A stretch of 5,651 nucleotides of DNA from Pseudomonadota bacterium (GTDB lineage Bacteria > Pseudomonadota > Alphaproteobacteria > Rhizobiales > Hyphomicrobiaceae). Below, piece by piece: positions 1 through 5,221 of this stretch. The notes beneath the pieces are model-generated. The model did not search any database, was not told the origin of the DNA, and worked only from the letters and a program-made list of their open reading frames with translations. The DNA is taken from the NCBI GenBank assembly GCA_023412805.1, contig JAEZRM010000082.1:1-5651 (forward strand). Direction: 5' to 3'. A program made the position numbers and the translations under genes. How positions within the stretch are numbered: the stretch's first letter is position 1; each line of letters starts with the position of its first letter.

Positions 1-8
1 GAGAGATC

Positions 9-139
9 TCCGCGTAGGGGCGGGCTTCAGCCCGCCCGCGCGCAGTCGCCGCGAGCGCGCTGCGTAACGCAAGCGAAAGGGCGGAGCCGCTCCATGTCCG
101 TTCCGCCGCTGGGCGGGTTGAACCCCGCCCCTACGCGGA
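9..139. repeat. REPIN-like element: two inverted REP palindromes
   Basis: Two 29-base arms (9-37 and 111-139) are reverse complements of each other with two mismatches. Each arm has an outer CGCGTAGGGGC motif followed by its own small hairpin; on the left this is GGGCGGGCT (18-26) pairing with AGCCCGCCC (29-37). The 73 bases between the arms are GC-rich and partly self-complementary. Inverted REP doublets of about this size are known in proteobacteria as REPINs or BIMEs and are mobilised in trans by RAYT (TnpA_REP) transposases; no such gene is in the window. The assignment rests on architecture, since genome copy number cannot be seen here. Confidence 0.75.
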
Positions 140-215
140 AAGCGCGCCCCACTTAACCTGCGCCGGCGCAGATGTGTGAATGCCGTAGGGCTTGACCCGA
201 GGCCCACGGCGGTGG

Positions 216-240
216 CGCCGCTAGAACGGTTCTTGCGGCG
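216..240. repeat. 25-bp near-perfect dyad
   Basis: Arms CGCCGCTAGAAC (216-227) and GTTCTTGCGGCG (229-240) are complementary except for one T-T opposition, around a single central G (228). The AGAAC-G-GTTCT core is perfect. It could be a protein-binding palindrome or an RNA hairpin. No T-run follows on either strand, so it is not a standard intrinsic terminator. Confidence 0.5.
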
Positions 241-254
241 AGAGGCTCTATGGG

Positions 255-275
255 CCCGCGGGTCACGCCCGCGGG
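255..275. repeat. CCCGCGGG pair, 8-bp hairpin
   Basis: The self-complementary octamer CCCGCGGG occurs at 255-262 and 268-275, separated by TCACG. The copies can pair as an 8-bp stem with a 5-base loop. It sits about 60 bases beyond the stop of the leftward gene at 333-647 and may help end its transcript, but there is no U-tract. Confidence 0.4.
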
Positions 276-332
276 AGACAAAGAAGGAGGACAGACAAAT
301 TTCCCCTCCCCACGCGCCGGTGCCGACATGCC

Positions 333-647
333 TCAGGGGCGGGCCGAGGCGAGGGCGAAGGCTAGCGCGATCAGGGCGACGATCGCGGCGGCAAGGTACA
401 GGCACACCGTTCCGGCGAGCGACAGGGCCCGCCTCACCCGGCTCGGGCTCGGCTCGCGCAGCGCCCGTGGCTGGATCGGCAGCGGAATTGCCAACGACTT
501 CGGGAGCACGCGCGGCGCGTCCGCAGCAGCGGGCTCCTTCAGTACCGCCGTTTGCGGCAAAGCTTCCTGCGGCGTGAGCACCCGCGGCACCGGCGCGATG
601 TCGCGTGCGGACTCACGGGCAAGCTCATCGGCCGGGACATCCGACAT
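333..647 (-). CDS. Small single-pass membrane protein, C-terminal anchor
   Basis: This encodes 104 residues of unrecognised family. Residues 1-70 are hydrophilic and rich in proline, alanine and glutamate. An arginine-rich turn (PSPSRVRR, about 66-73) leads into one hydrophobic helix at about 77-100, and only four residues follow. This predicts a tail-anchored inner-membrane protein with a cytoplasmic N-terminus. The ATG at 645-647 is chosen because GGTGA lies four bases upstream; the reading frame stays open to about 716, but those upstream codons overlap the candidate promoter. The membrane segment resembles that of the gene at 813-1094, suggesting paralogy. Expression and topology are inferred; the function is unknown. 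Confidence 0.65.
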   Translation of the reverse strand: MSDVPADELARESARDIAPVPRVLTPQEALPQTAVLKEPAAADAPRVLPKSLAIPLPIQPRALREPSPSRVRRALSLAGTVCLYLAAAIVALIALAFALASARP

Positions 648-688
648 CGGCTCACCATGACAGTCGGCGCGTTCTTGCGACCTATCGC

Positions 689-716
689 GTTCTAGCGTGC
701 GCCTTCGCTGGTGCAA
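689..716 (-). promoter_or_regulatory. Candidate sigma-70-type promoter for the 104-residue protein
   Basis: On the minus strand TTGCAC (716-711) and TAGAAC (694-689) are separated by 16 bases, about 40 bases upstream of the start codon. Each hexamer matches the consensus only partly. Support comes from the paralogous gene next door, which has TTGCGG-N16-TAGAGA at the equivalent place. Confidence 0.4.
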
Positions 717-812
717 GCGGGCTTCCGCACTGCAATACCCGCACCGAAGTAATCCGCCCGGCCAGCCCGCGTTCCGCGCGCGAGCGGCCGGCCGATGAAG
801 GACGCAGACACC

Positions 813-1094
813 CTAGCCGCGCATCGACGGGGACTGCGTCGGCGTGCGCACGGGCTCGTCGGGCGTCTCGGCAATGAAGGCGAGCAGGATCAAGCCGAAC
901 AGCGCCGCGACGAGGATGATGCACGCCTTCTTCGCGGCGGCGAGCTTGCGCTTGACGGCCGGACTCATCTTCCGCGGCGGCGGCTCCGATGACAGGAGCG
1001 GCACCGGCCGCTCCTCCGGGTCCACGACGAACCCGCGCGCGGGCGCCCGCTGTTTGCGGTCCGGTGAAGGCTGCTCGACATGCGGGTCGGCCAT
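813..1094 (-). CDS. Small single-pass membrane protein, probable paralogue of its neighbour
   Basis: This encodes 93 residues of unrecognised family. Residues 1-45 are polar and proline-rich. A basic segment (VKRKLAAAKK, 47-56) precedes one hydrophobic helix (about 57-75), and an 18-residue polar tail ends the protein. The basic segment before the helix predicts a cytoplasmic N-terminus. The ATG at 1092-1094 is preceded by AGGTG at five bases. The frame stays open to 1364, but that extension is arginine-rich, runs through a terminator-like hairpin and looks non-coding. Aligned without gaps to the 104-residue protein, both show VxR, L, A, C, LxAA, LI and LAF in the same columns. It is co-oriented with that gene, with 165 bases between them. 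The function is unknown. Confidence 0.65.
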   Translation of the reverse strand: MADPHVEQPSPDRKQRAPARGFVVDPEERPVPLLSSEPPPRKMSPAVKRKLAAAKKACIILVAALFGLILLAFIAETPDEPVRTPTQSPSMRG

Positions 1095-1128
1095 GGGCGC
1101 ACCTGCGGGCGCTGAACGCGCTCTTCTC

Positions 1129-1156
1129 TCTCTACCTTGGGCAGTTGCGCCCGCAA
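1129..1156 (-). promoter_or_regulatory. Candidate promoter for the 93-residue protein
   Basis: On the minus strand TTGCGG (1156-1151), a 16-base spacer and TAGAGA (1134-1129) lie 35 bases upstream of the start codon. The match to consensus is weak. The arrangement repeats that of the paralogous gene, and the DNA just upstream is also similar, including GTAATCCG (plus strand, 1191-1198), which recurs at 749-756. Confidence 0.35.
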
Positions 1157-1248
1157 TGCGCTTTCCGCATCGCTGCAGGGCCGAGCAGGGGTAATCCGAG
1201 TGGCCGAAGCCCCGGCCCGGCCTTCGCGGCCGGCGCCGTGCCCCAAAC

Positions 1249-1279
1249 AAAAACGCCCGCCGGCGGGTGCCTGCGGGCG
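1249..1279 (-). terminator. Intrinsic terminator, leftward
   Basis: On the minus strand CGCCCGC pairs with GCGGGCG, and an inner GGC-ACCC-GCC extends the stem across one A-G mismatch. TTTTTG follows at once (1253-1248). This is a textbook Rho-independent terminator, yet no leftward gene lies directly upstream of it: the DNA to its right is the rightward helicase gene. It is either a relic of a lost leftward gene or RNA, or an insulator of the leftward genes from antisense transcription. Confidence 0.6.
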
Positions 1280-1377
1280 CGGATTTGGTGGCGGAAAGTA
1301 AACCACGTTCGCGCTTGGAAAGAAAGCCACTAAATGTGCCGGGCGAAGCGGTGACGAGCCGCAAATATTAAGGGCGC

Positions 1378-1407
1378 TTGCACATCCTAACCTGACGAGG
1401 TCAATAT
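1378..1407 (+). promoter_or_regulatory. Weak candidate promoter for the helicase-nuclease
   Basis: TTGCAC (1378-1383), an 18-base spacer and CAATAT (1402-1407) form a weak sigma-70-like pair. If it is real, the -10 lies inside the inverted repeat at 1399-1419, so a repressor bound there would cover the promoter. Start of transcription would then fall near 1413-1415, giving a leader of about 15 bases. Confidence 0.25.
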
Positions 1408-1419
1408 GCCCTATTGACC
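1399..1419 (+). promoter_or_regulatory. Perfect inverted repeat flush against the ribosome binding site
   Basis: GGTCAATA (1399-1406) and TATTGACC (1412-1419) are exact reverse complements around a 5-base centre, TGCCC. The last base touches the SD GGAGG (1420-1424). The shape suits either a dimeric repressor's operator or an RNA hairpin limiting ribosome access. Which one applies depends on where transcription starts. Confidence 0.6.
1406..1417 (+). other. Three-codon mini-ORF (Met-Pro-Tyr) in the helicase frame
   Basis: ATG CCC TAT TGA is preceded by GAGG (1397-1400) at five bases and lies in the same frame as the helicase start 24 bases on. It could be a leader peptide allowing reinitiation, a former start codon cut off by a nonsense change, or chance. 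Its TGA blocks any upstream in-frame start for the main gene. Confidence 0.3.
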
Positions 1420-1429
1420 GGAGGTTGCA

Positions 1430-3958
1430 GTGATTTTCAAAGATCTAAAGCGCCCAGACCGCAGCGCCAGACCAGTTGATCCGGAGGAAATATTCAGACG
1501 ACTTCCGAAACTACCACACACACCGAATGACCTATGGATAGGTCAAGGGGATGCACTTCGCAGCTGGCACAGCAAACGTAAAACGGCGGACGTTCTAATT
1601 TCCCTTAGCACAGGGGCAGGCAAGACTTTGGTTGGGCTATTGATCGCTCAAAGCCTTGTCAACGAAGGACTGGATAACGTCGTATACGTATGCAGCACCA
1701 TCGATCTGGTCAATCAGTCGAAACGCGAGGCCGAGAAACTCGGCCTAAAAACTACAGAGCGAGTCCGAGGTGGGTTCTCCAATGACCAATTTGAAACTGG
1801 CCAGTCGTTCCTCATCACTACGTATCAGGCGCTCTTCCAATCGTTCAGCATCTTCAAAACAAAATATCCGCCCGGTGCCGTAATATTCGACGACGCTCAC
1901 GTAGCGGAGAGGTTGCTGCGTGATGCATTCACCATAACCCTCCGGAAAAACGAAGCGGCGGCTTCCTACACGCGGATATGCGATCTCTATGTGCCGATTT
2001 TCAAGGATGCCGGTCGAGGCGCATCTTTTGCCGACATAGTGGCTTCGCGTCATCAAGGTATCTTGCTGGCTCCTCCTGGTTCGACATTAAAAGTCGCAAC
2101 ACAACTAATCGAGATTTTGAACGAGGATCCAATTTCCAAGACGAATGAATTTCGTTATTGCTGGGGAAATATCAAAGATTATGTGCAGTATTGCGCAGTG
2201 ACATTCGTTCCTGGTGCGATCGAAATTGCACCGCCCTTTCTCCCGACCAACTCACTTCCATATTTCGCCCGCGAGGATGTGCGCCGAATTTATATGTCGG
2301 CCACCCTAACCTCCAAATCTGATTTGGCGAGAGCGTTCGGACGAATCCCGACCGAGATCATCGAACCCAAGAGCGACGCCGGTCAAGGCGAACGTCTTAT
2401 TTTGCTCGCAAGCTTCTTCAAGGACGGACAAGTTTCGGAAAAGATACTCTCGAAGTTACTGACGAAGCATAAGGTTTTGGTTGCGGTCCCTTCTTATAGA
2501 GCAGCCGACAAATGGAAGGCGTTTGGCAGTCCTCCCGACCCGAAATCTTTCAGCGAGGAACTGGAAACGTTCCGAAAAGCGAGATCTGGATTTTTTATCA
2601 TGGTTGCGCGATTCGACGGAATCGACCTTCCCGACGACACGTGCCGTGTAATGGTGATTGATGGCCTTCCTGCTGGCGCTTCTCACTTGGAACAGTTCCA
2701 GTGGGACGTTCTCTCAATGCAGAATTTCCACGCTGCGCGACTGGCGAATCGCCTTACACAGCTTTTTGGGCGCATCAACCGAGGGCGTAAGGATTACGGT
2801 GTTTTCATTTTGAATGGTAAAGACGTGACCTCGTGGATTCAGCGAGAGCGGAACATCGCCCTGCTTCCAGATCTGCTCCAAAAACAATCACTGCTAGGGC
2901 TCTCAGTGCAAGAGCAGCTCAAGATCAAAACCCCCGACGAAATCGTGAGCACCATTTCGAACGTGCTGGGTCGTGACGCTGATTGGCTGGAATATTACTC
3001 GGATTCCGTCGAGGGTTTGCAGGTCGAGGAGATTGAATCAGATCGAGCAAAGATGCTGGAGGAAGCGCTCACGGCAGGGGCACTCGCGGAGACATCATTT
3101 GCTTCATTACTTTGGGACAATGACTTAGCGTCTGCTCGCAGAGCATTGGAGCAATCCGTAGAGGCTGTCGGCCGAGCAGATCAGAAGCTAGCTGGGTGGT
3201 ATAATGCTTGGATAGGAATGTGCTTCGAAGCTCAAGGAGATATGAACGCAGCGGCAGCTGAGTACAAGAGAGCCAAGACACGACTGGGACGCAACGCTGT
3301 CTTCGAGAAGTTTGAAGAGGCGACCAGTGCGACTGAAACGGAAGTTTTCACTACTCCAGTCGCGCGAAAGATGGTCGAGACATTGCAAATCATTTCAGAC
3401 GCTGGATTTGCAAAATCAGTTCGCGAACTTCGCAGCGGCCCACGATCACTGGTAACAGCTGGCTCATCCGCGCCAGAAAATGAAGAATCGGTTCGTCTTG
3501 TCGGCGAATGTTTGGGGTTCGAGGCAACTAGACCGGACAATGAGTTTGGGAAGGGCCCAGACGTCTTGTGGCGAGACCCTGCCAAAAAAATTCACCTCGC
3601 GTTTGAACTCAAAACCGGTAAGAAGTCGCCGGCGACCTATGATAAAGACGACATAGGCCAAGCCCACAATCATTTGCAGTGGCTTAAGGACTCCTACAAA
3701 GACGAAACATGTCTCGGGTTGGTTTTTTTAGGGCCGGATGGAAGCATATCTAAAGCGGCAAGCCCCGATCCTTTGATGTACTTGTCTAGCCAAGACAGCG
3801 TCTACGACCTCTCCACTCTCGTCGCTGCCGCGCTGGAAGATATCCGCAAGCAGGCGCCGCTCGGACGGCAAGTTCGCTGCATCGAATTTGGCGAACGCGA
3901 ACTGTTGGGAATGCCAGATATCTTGAAGCGGTTGAAGGCTCGAAAATTAGCACCGTGA
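1430..3958 (+). CDS. XPD/DinG-like SF2 helicase fused to a PD-(D/E)XK nuclease; candidate defence protein
   Basis: This encodes 842 residues. The GTG start has GGAGG five bases upstream and an in-frame stop at 1415-1417. Residues 37-466 form an ATP-dependent superfamily 2 helicase: Q39 motif, Walker A STGAGKT (60-66), DDAH box (154-157), SAT (290-292), DGIDLPDDTCR (396-406) and QLFGRINRGRKDYG (444-457). The order and the LPDD/GLP motif match the Rad3/XPD/DinG group. There is no four-cysteine Fe-S cluster; only C88 lies between motifs I and II. Residues 555-620 are helical with one TPR-like repeat (587-617). Residues 684-756 form a PD-(D/E)XK nuclease core: GPD (709-711), FELKTGK (725-731) with E726 and K728, and Q744/H748. 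Both enzymatic halves look intact. The inferred role is translocation on and cleavage of invading DNA. GC is well below the flanks and orientation is opposite, both signs of transfer. I cannot assign it to a named defence family; a repair role is the alternative. Confidence 0.9.
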   Translation: MIFKDLKRPDRSARPVDPEEIFRRLPKLPHTPNDLWIGQGDALRSWHSKRKTADVLISLSTGAGKTLVGLLIAQSLVNEGLDNVVYVCSTIDLVNQSKREAEKLGLKTTERVRGGFSNDQFETGQSFLITTYQALFQSFSIFKTKYPPGAVIFDDAHVAERLLRDAFTITLRKNEAAASYTRICDLYVPIFKDAGRGASFADIVASRHQGILLAPPGSTLKVATQLIEILNEDPISKTNEFRYCWGNIKDYVQYCAVTFVPGAIEIAPPFLPTNSLPYFAREDVRRIYMSATLTSKSDLARAFGRIPTEIIEPKSDAGQGERLILLASFFKDGQVSEKILSKLLTKHKVLVAVPSYRAADKWKAFGSPPDPKSFSEELETFRKARSGFFIMVARFDGIDLPDDTCRVMVIDGLPAGASHLEQFQWDVLSMQNFHAARLANRLTQLFGRINRGRKDYGVFILNGKDVTSWIQRERNIALLPDLLQKQSLLGLSVQEQLKIKTPDEIVSTISNVLGRDADWLEYYSDSVEGLQVEEIESDRAKMLEEALTAGALAETSFASLLWDNDLASARRALEQSVEAVGRADQKLAGWYNAWIGMCFEAQGDMNAAAAEYKRAKTRLGRNAVFEKFEEATSATETEVFTTPVARKMVETLQIISDAGFAKSVRELRSGPRSLVTAGSSAPENEESVRLVGECLGFEATRPDNEFGKGPDVLWRDPAKKIHLAFELKTGKKSPATYDKDDIGQAHNHLQWLKDSYKDETCLGLVFLGPDGSISKAASPDPLMYLSSQDSVYDLSTLVAAALEDIRKQAPLGRQVRCIEFGERELLGMPDILKRLKARKLAP

Positions 3959-4101
3959 GGAGTGAGCTAGCGCCTTAAGCGCTCGCCGCATAGCCTCTCC
4001 GCGGCGCTGACGAGGCGTTCCTGACGGCGTCCCGGTGGAAACCGCCGATGCCACGCGAGGACTGAAAGTCGATTGACAGGCGCGCGCGTCTTGCGCAGCA
4101 C
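3959..4101. other. Convergent intergenic gap
   Basis: The helicase gene and the leftward lipoprotein gene end on opposite sides of these 143 bases. A small AGCGC-CTTAA-GCGCT hairpin (3969-3983) sits ten bases after the helicase stop, without a T-run. No convincing intrinsic terminator is present for either gene. GC rises back to flank level here, so the right edge of the acquired segment is probably within the gap. Confidence 0.45.
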
Positions 4102-4581
4102 CTATTTCTTCGCGTTGAGGACGGCGAGGCCGTTCATCTCGCCGCGCGCGACTTCGGGCGCCACGACAACCAGCCTCGCCTCGTGGGTCGGCGGAACGAG
4201 GAAGTAGTTCAGGTAGGTCTTCCAGTCGACGCGGAAGTAGCGCTCCTCTCCCGCCTTCAGCTCGGCGCAGAACGGCGTGCCGTAATAGTGGATGATCGGC
4301 GCGAGCCACGGACGATCGATAGCCGTGCAATGGCGGCCCGCCGGCACGTCGCGATAAAGAATCCCGCCGCGCGTCGCCTGGCCGAGCAGTTCCTCGTTGA
4401 TGGATATGTCGGGCTGCATCGCCCAGCCGTCGCCGTCCTTCAGACGGTAGACATAGATGCGTGCCTGCTCGCCGCCGGCGGCCGGCAAGGCCGCCTCCTG
4501 CAAGGTCGGGCCGGCCGCGCAGCCGAAGAGCGATAGCGACACGAAAATAGAGACAAGCAATCCCCGACGCGACCGCCCCAT
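4102..4581 (-). CDS. DUF2846-like lipoprotein
   Basis: This encodes 159 residues. A lipoprotein signal peptide (GRSRRG, then a hydrophobic run 8-19) ends in the lipobox LFGC with the modified cysteine at 21. Residue +2 is alanine, not aspartate, which predicts Lol sorting to the outer membrane. The mature part has the DUF2846 pattern: ARIYVYR (40-46), a polar strand with the substituent-like ISINEELLGQ (59-68), GILYRDVPAGRH (73-84) and LKAGEERYFRVDW (108-120). The family's biochemical role is unknown. The ATG at 4579-4581 follows a run of six Gs plus AACG; an upstream in-frame start (to 4671) would bury the signal peptide, so it is rejected. It lies 111 bases after the NTF2-like gene and may have its own promoter (4613-4641). 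Fairly sure of lipoprotein, moderately of family. Confidence 0.85.
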   Translation of the reverse strand: MGRSRRGLLVSIFVSLSLFGCAAGPTLQEAALPAAGGEQARIYVYRLKDGDGWAMQPDISINEELLGQATRGGILYRDVPAGRHCTAIDRPWLAPIIHYYGTPFCAELKAGEERYFRVDWKTYLNYFLVPPTHEARLVVVAPEVARGEMNGLAVLNAKK

Positions 4582-4612
4582 CGTTCCCCCCGAAACGCGT
4601 TCACTACCGAAG

Positions 4613-4641
4613 ATCGTAACGACCGAATCCGGCCGCCGCAA
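4613..4641 (-). promoter_or_regulatory. Candidate promoter for the lipoprotein gene
   Basis: On the minus strand TTGCGG (4641-4636), a 17-base spacer and TACGAT (4618-4613) lie 32 bases upstream of the ATG. Spacing is ideal, but each hexamer is only partly consensus. The palindrome AACGCGTT (4594-4601) lies between it and the SD. Confidence 0.3.
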
Positions 4642-4647
4642 TCGCGC

Positions 4648-4668
4648 CCATCCGGGGCCCGAGGATGG
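4648..4668 (-). repeat. Hairpin between NTF2-like and lipoprotein genes
   Basis: CCATCC (4648-4653) pairs with GGATGG (4663-4668) around a 9-base GC-rich loop, 25 bases past the stop of the NTF2-like gene. No T-run follows on the minus strand. It may be a weak or Rho-assisted transcript end. Confidence 0.3.
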
Positions 4669-4692
4669 CAATATTCGTCGATCGGAAGCAGC

Positions 4693-5130
4693 CTACAGGT
4701 CGCCGGCGAGATCGGCGGGCACCGGCCGCTCCGCGTTCGCGCGGTCCCAGGCCTGGGCTGCGATCTTCCATTCGCCGGCGTCCTTGATCAGCAGCAGGGC
4801 CGCGACATTGCGCGCGACGGTCACGCCGTTCTCGGCCATCTCGCCGGCGGCGAGCGCCACCGCCACATTGCCGAAGACGCGGATCTGCGTGCCGAGCCGG
4901 CGCTGGCCGTACGACTGCAACGCGCCGCGCGCGAGGCCCTGCTGGCGGGTAACGAATTGTGCGACCGTCCTGGGCTGGATGGGTCGCGGCGACTGGATGA
5001 GCGACGCGACCTCCAGGAAGTCGCGCGCGAAGCCCTCCCAGTCCGCATCGCGCCCCGGCGCCCAGTTGAGGCTCTTGAACTGCCGCGCGATCAGCGCTTC
5101 GATCGCGCGCGTGTCGGCCTGATCGTCCAT
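4693..5130 (-). CDS. NTF2/SnoaL-like fold protein
   Basis: This encodes 145 residues, the usual length for a single NTF2-like (SnoaL or DUF4440 type) cone-shaped domain. Helix one is at about 5-20. DWEGFARDFLEVASLI (30-45) is the typical acid-rich entry segment. Strands follow at RVFGNVAVALAAGEM (84-98), VARNVAALLLIKDAGEWKI (105-123) and AAQAWDRA (124-131); the last two carry the family's RN-x(n)-GxWKI-x-xQxWD pattern. No signal peptide is seen, so it is probably cytoplasmic. The family includes ketosteroid-isomerase-like enzymes and non-catalytic binding domains, and no specific substrate can be read here. The ATG at 5128-5130 is chosen because GGAG lies five bases upstream; the open frame extends further to 5286 but through low-quality arginine-rich sequence. 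Confidence 0.8.
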   Translation of the reverse strand: MDDQADTRAIEALIARQFKSLNWAPGRDADWEGFARDFLEVASLIQSPRPIQPRTVAQFVTRQQGLARGALQSYGQRRLGTQIRVFGNVAVALAAGEMAENGVTVARNVAALLLIKDAGEWKIAAQAWDRANAERPVPADLAGDL

Positions 5131-5148
5131 CGTCGCTCCGTTCGTTTC

Positions 5149-5175
5149 CGCGCACGCACGATAGCACCGTGCGCG
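5149..5175 (-). repeat. 8-bp hairpin upstream of the NTF2-like gene
   Basis: CGCGCACG (5149-5156) and CGTGCGCG (5168-5175) are exact reverse complements around an 11-base loop. It lies between two co-directional genes, ending 18 bases before the start codon of the NTF2-like gene. It could attenuate read-through from the upstream membrane-protein gene or be an operator. No T-run follows. Confidence 0.4.
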
Positions 5176-5221
5176 CCCGGTTCCTGCATACGCAGACCAG
5201 GCTCGCTCGACGCTGTCATGA

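Larger units (their letters stand above)
140..332. other. Gene-free stretch with two strong dyads
   Basis: No convincing gene is present. The stretch holds a 25-base near-perfect dyad at 216-240 and a repeated CCCGCGGG pair at 255-275. It also has a plus-strand AAGGAGG (285-291) that looks like a ribosome binding site but has no start codon at a usable distance. It lies downstream of the leftward gene ending at 333, so the dyads may belong to that transcript's 3' end, but neither is followed by a T-run on the minus strand. Confidence 0.5.
1095..1429. other. Divergent intergenic region, flank-to-island transition
   Basis: No gene is supported here. From left to right it holds the leftward promoter candidate (1129-1156), a CCGGCC-TTCGC-GGCCGG hairpin (1217-1233), a strong leftward intrinsic terminator (1249-1279) and a tRNA-3'-end-like sequence on the minus strand (1286-1294). 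A loose inverted repeat pairs TTTGGTGGC (1284-1292) with GCCACTAAA (1326-1334), one mismatch. The helicase leader with its dyad follows. Composition shifts from GC-rich to more mixed at about 1280-1330, a plausible left edge of acquired DNA. Confidence 0.55.

Noticed and set aside
285..300. Strong plus-strand SD (AAGGAGG) suggesting a rightward gene from about 250-660
   Set aside because: No ATG, GTG or TTG lies at a suitable distance, and the rightward frame mirrors the better-supported leftward membrane-protein gene.
1280..1330. Partial match to the 5' end of a leucine tRNA on the plus strand
   Set aside because: Only about 15 bases resemble it; no anticodon arm, T-arm or acceptor partner follows.
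1095..1364. 90-residue N-terminal extension of the 93-residue membrane protein
   Set aside because: Arginine-rich, runs through a terminator hairpin and the candidate promoter, and has no SD; the start at 1094 fits better.
1384..1400. Integron attC-like core sites around the helicase gene
   Set aside because: The 7-base cores deviate from RYYYAAC/GTTRRRY and no paired site or folded attC follows the gene.
1430..3958. Several 60-120 residue open frames on the minus strand inside the helicase gene
   Set aside because: They lack SDs and recognisable domains; the long plus-strand protein with intact motifs explains the region.
4457..5122. 221-residue rightward open frame across the right flank
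   Set aside because: Arginine/alanine/serine-rich shadow of two leftward genes that have SDs, a lipobox and an NTF2-like pattern.
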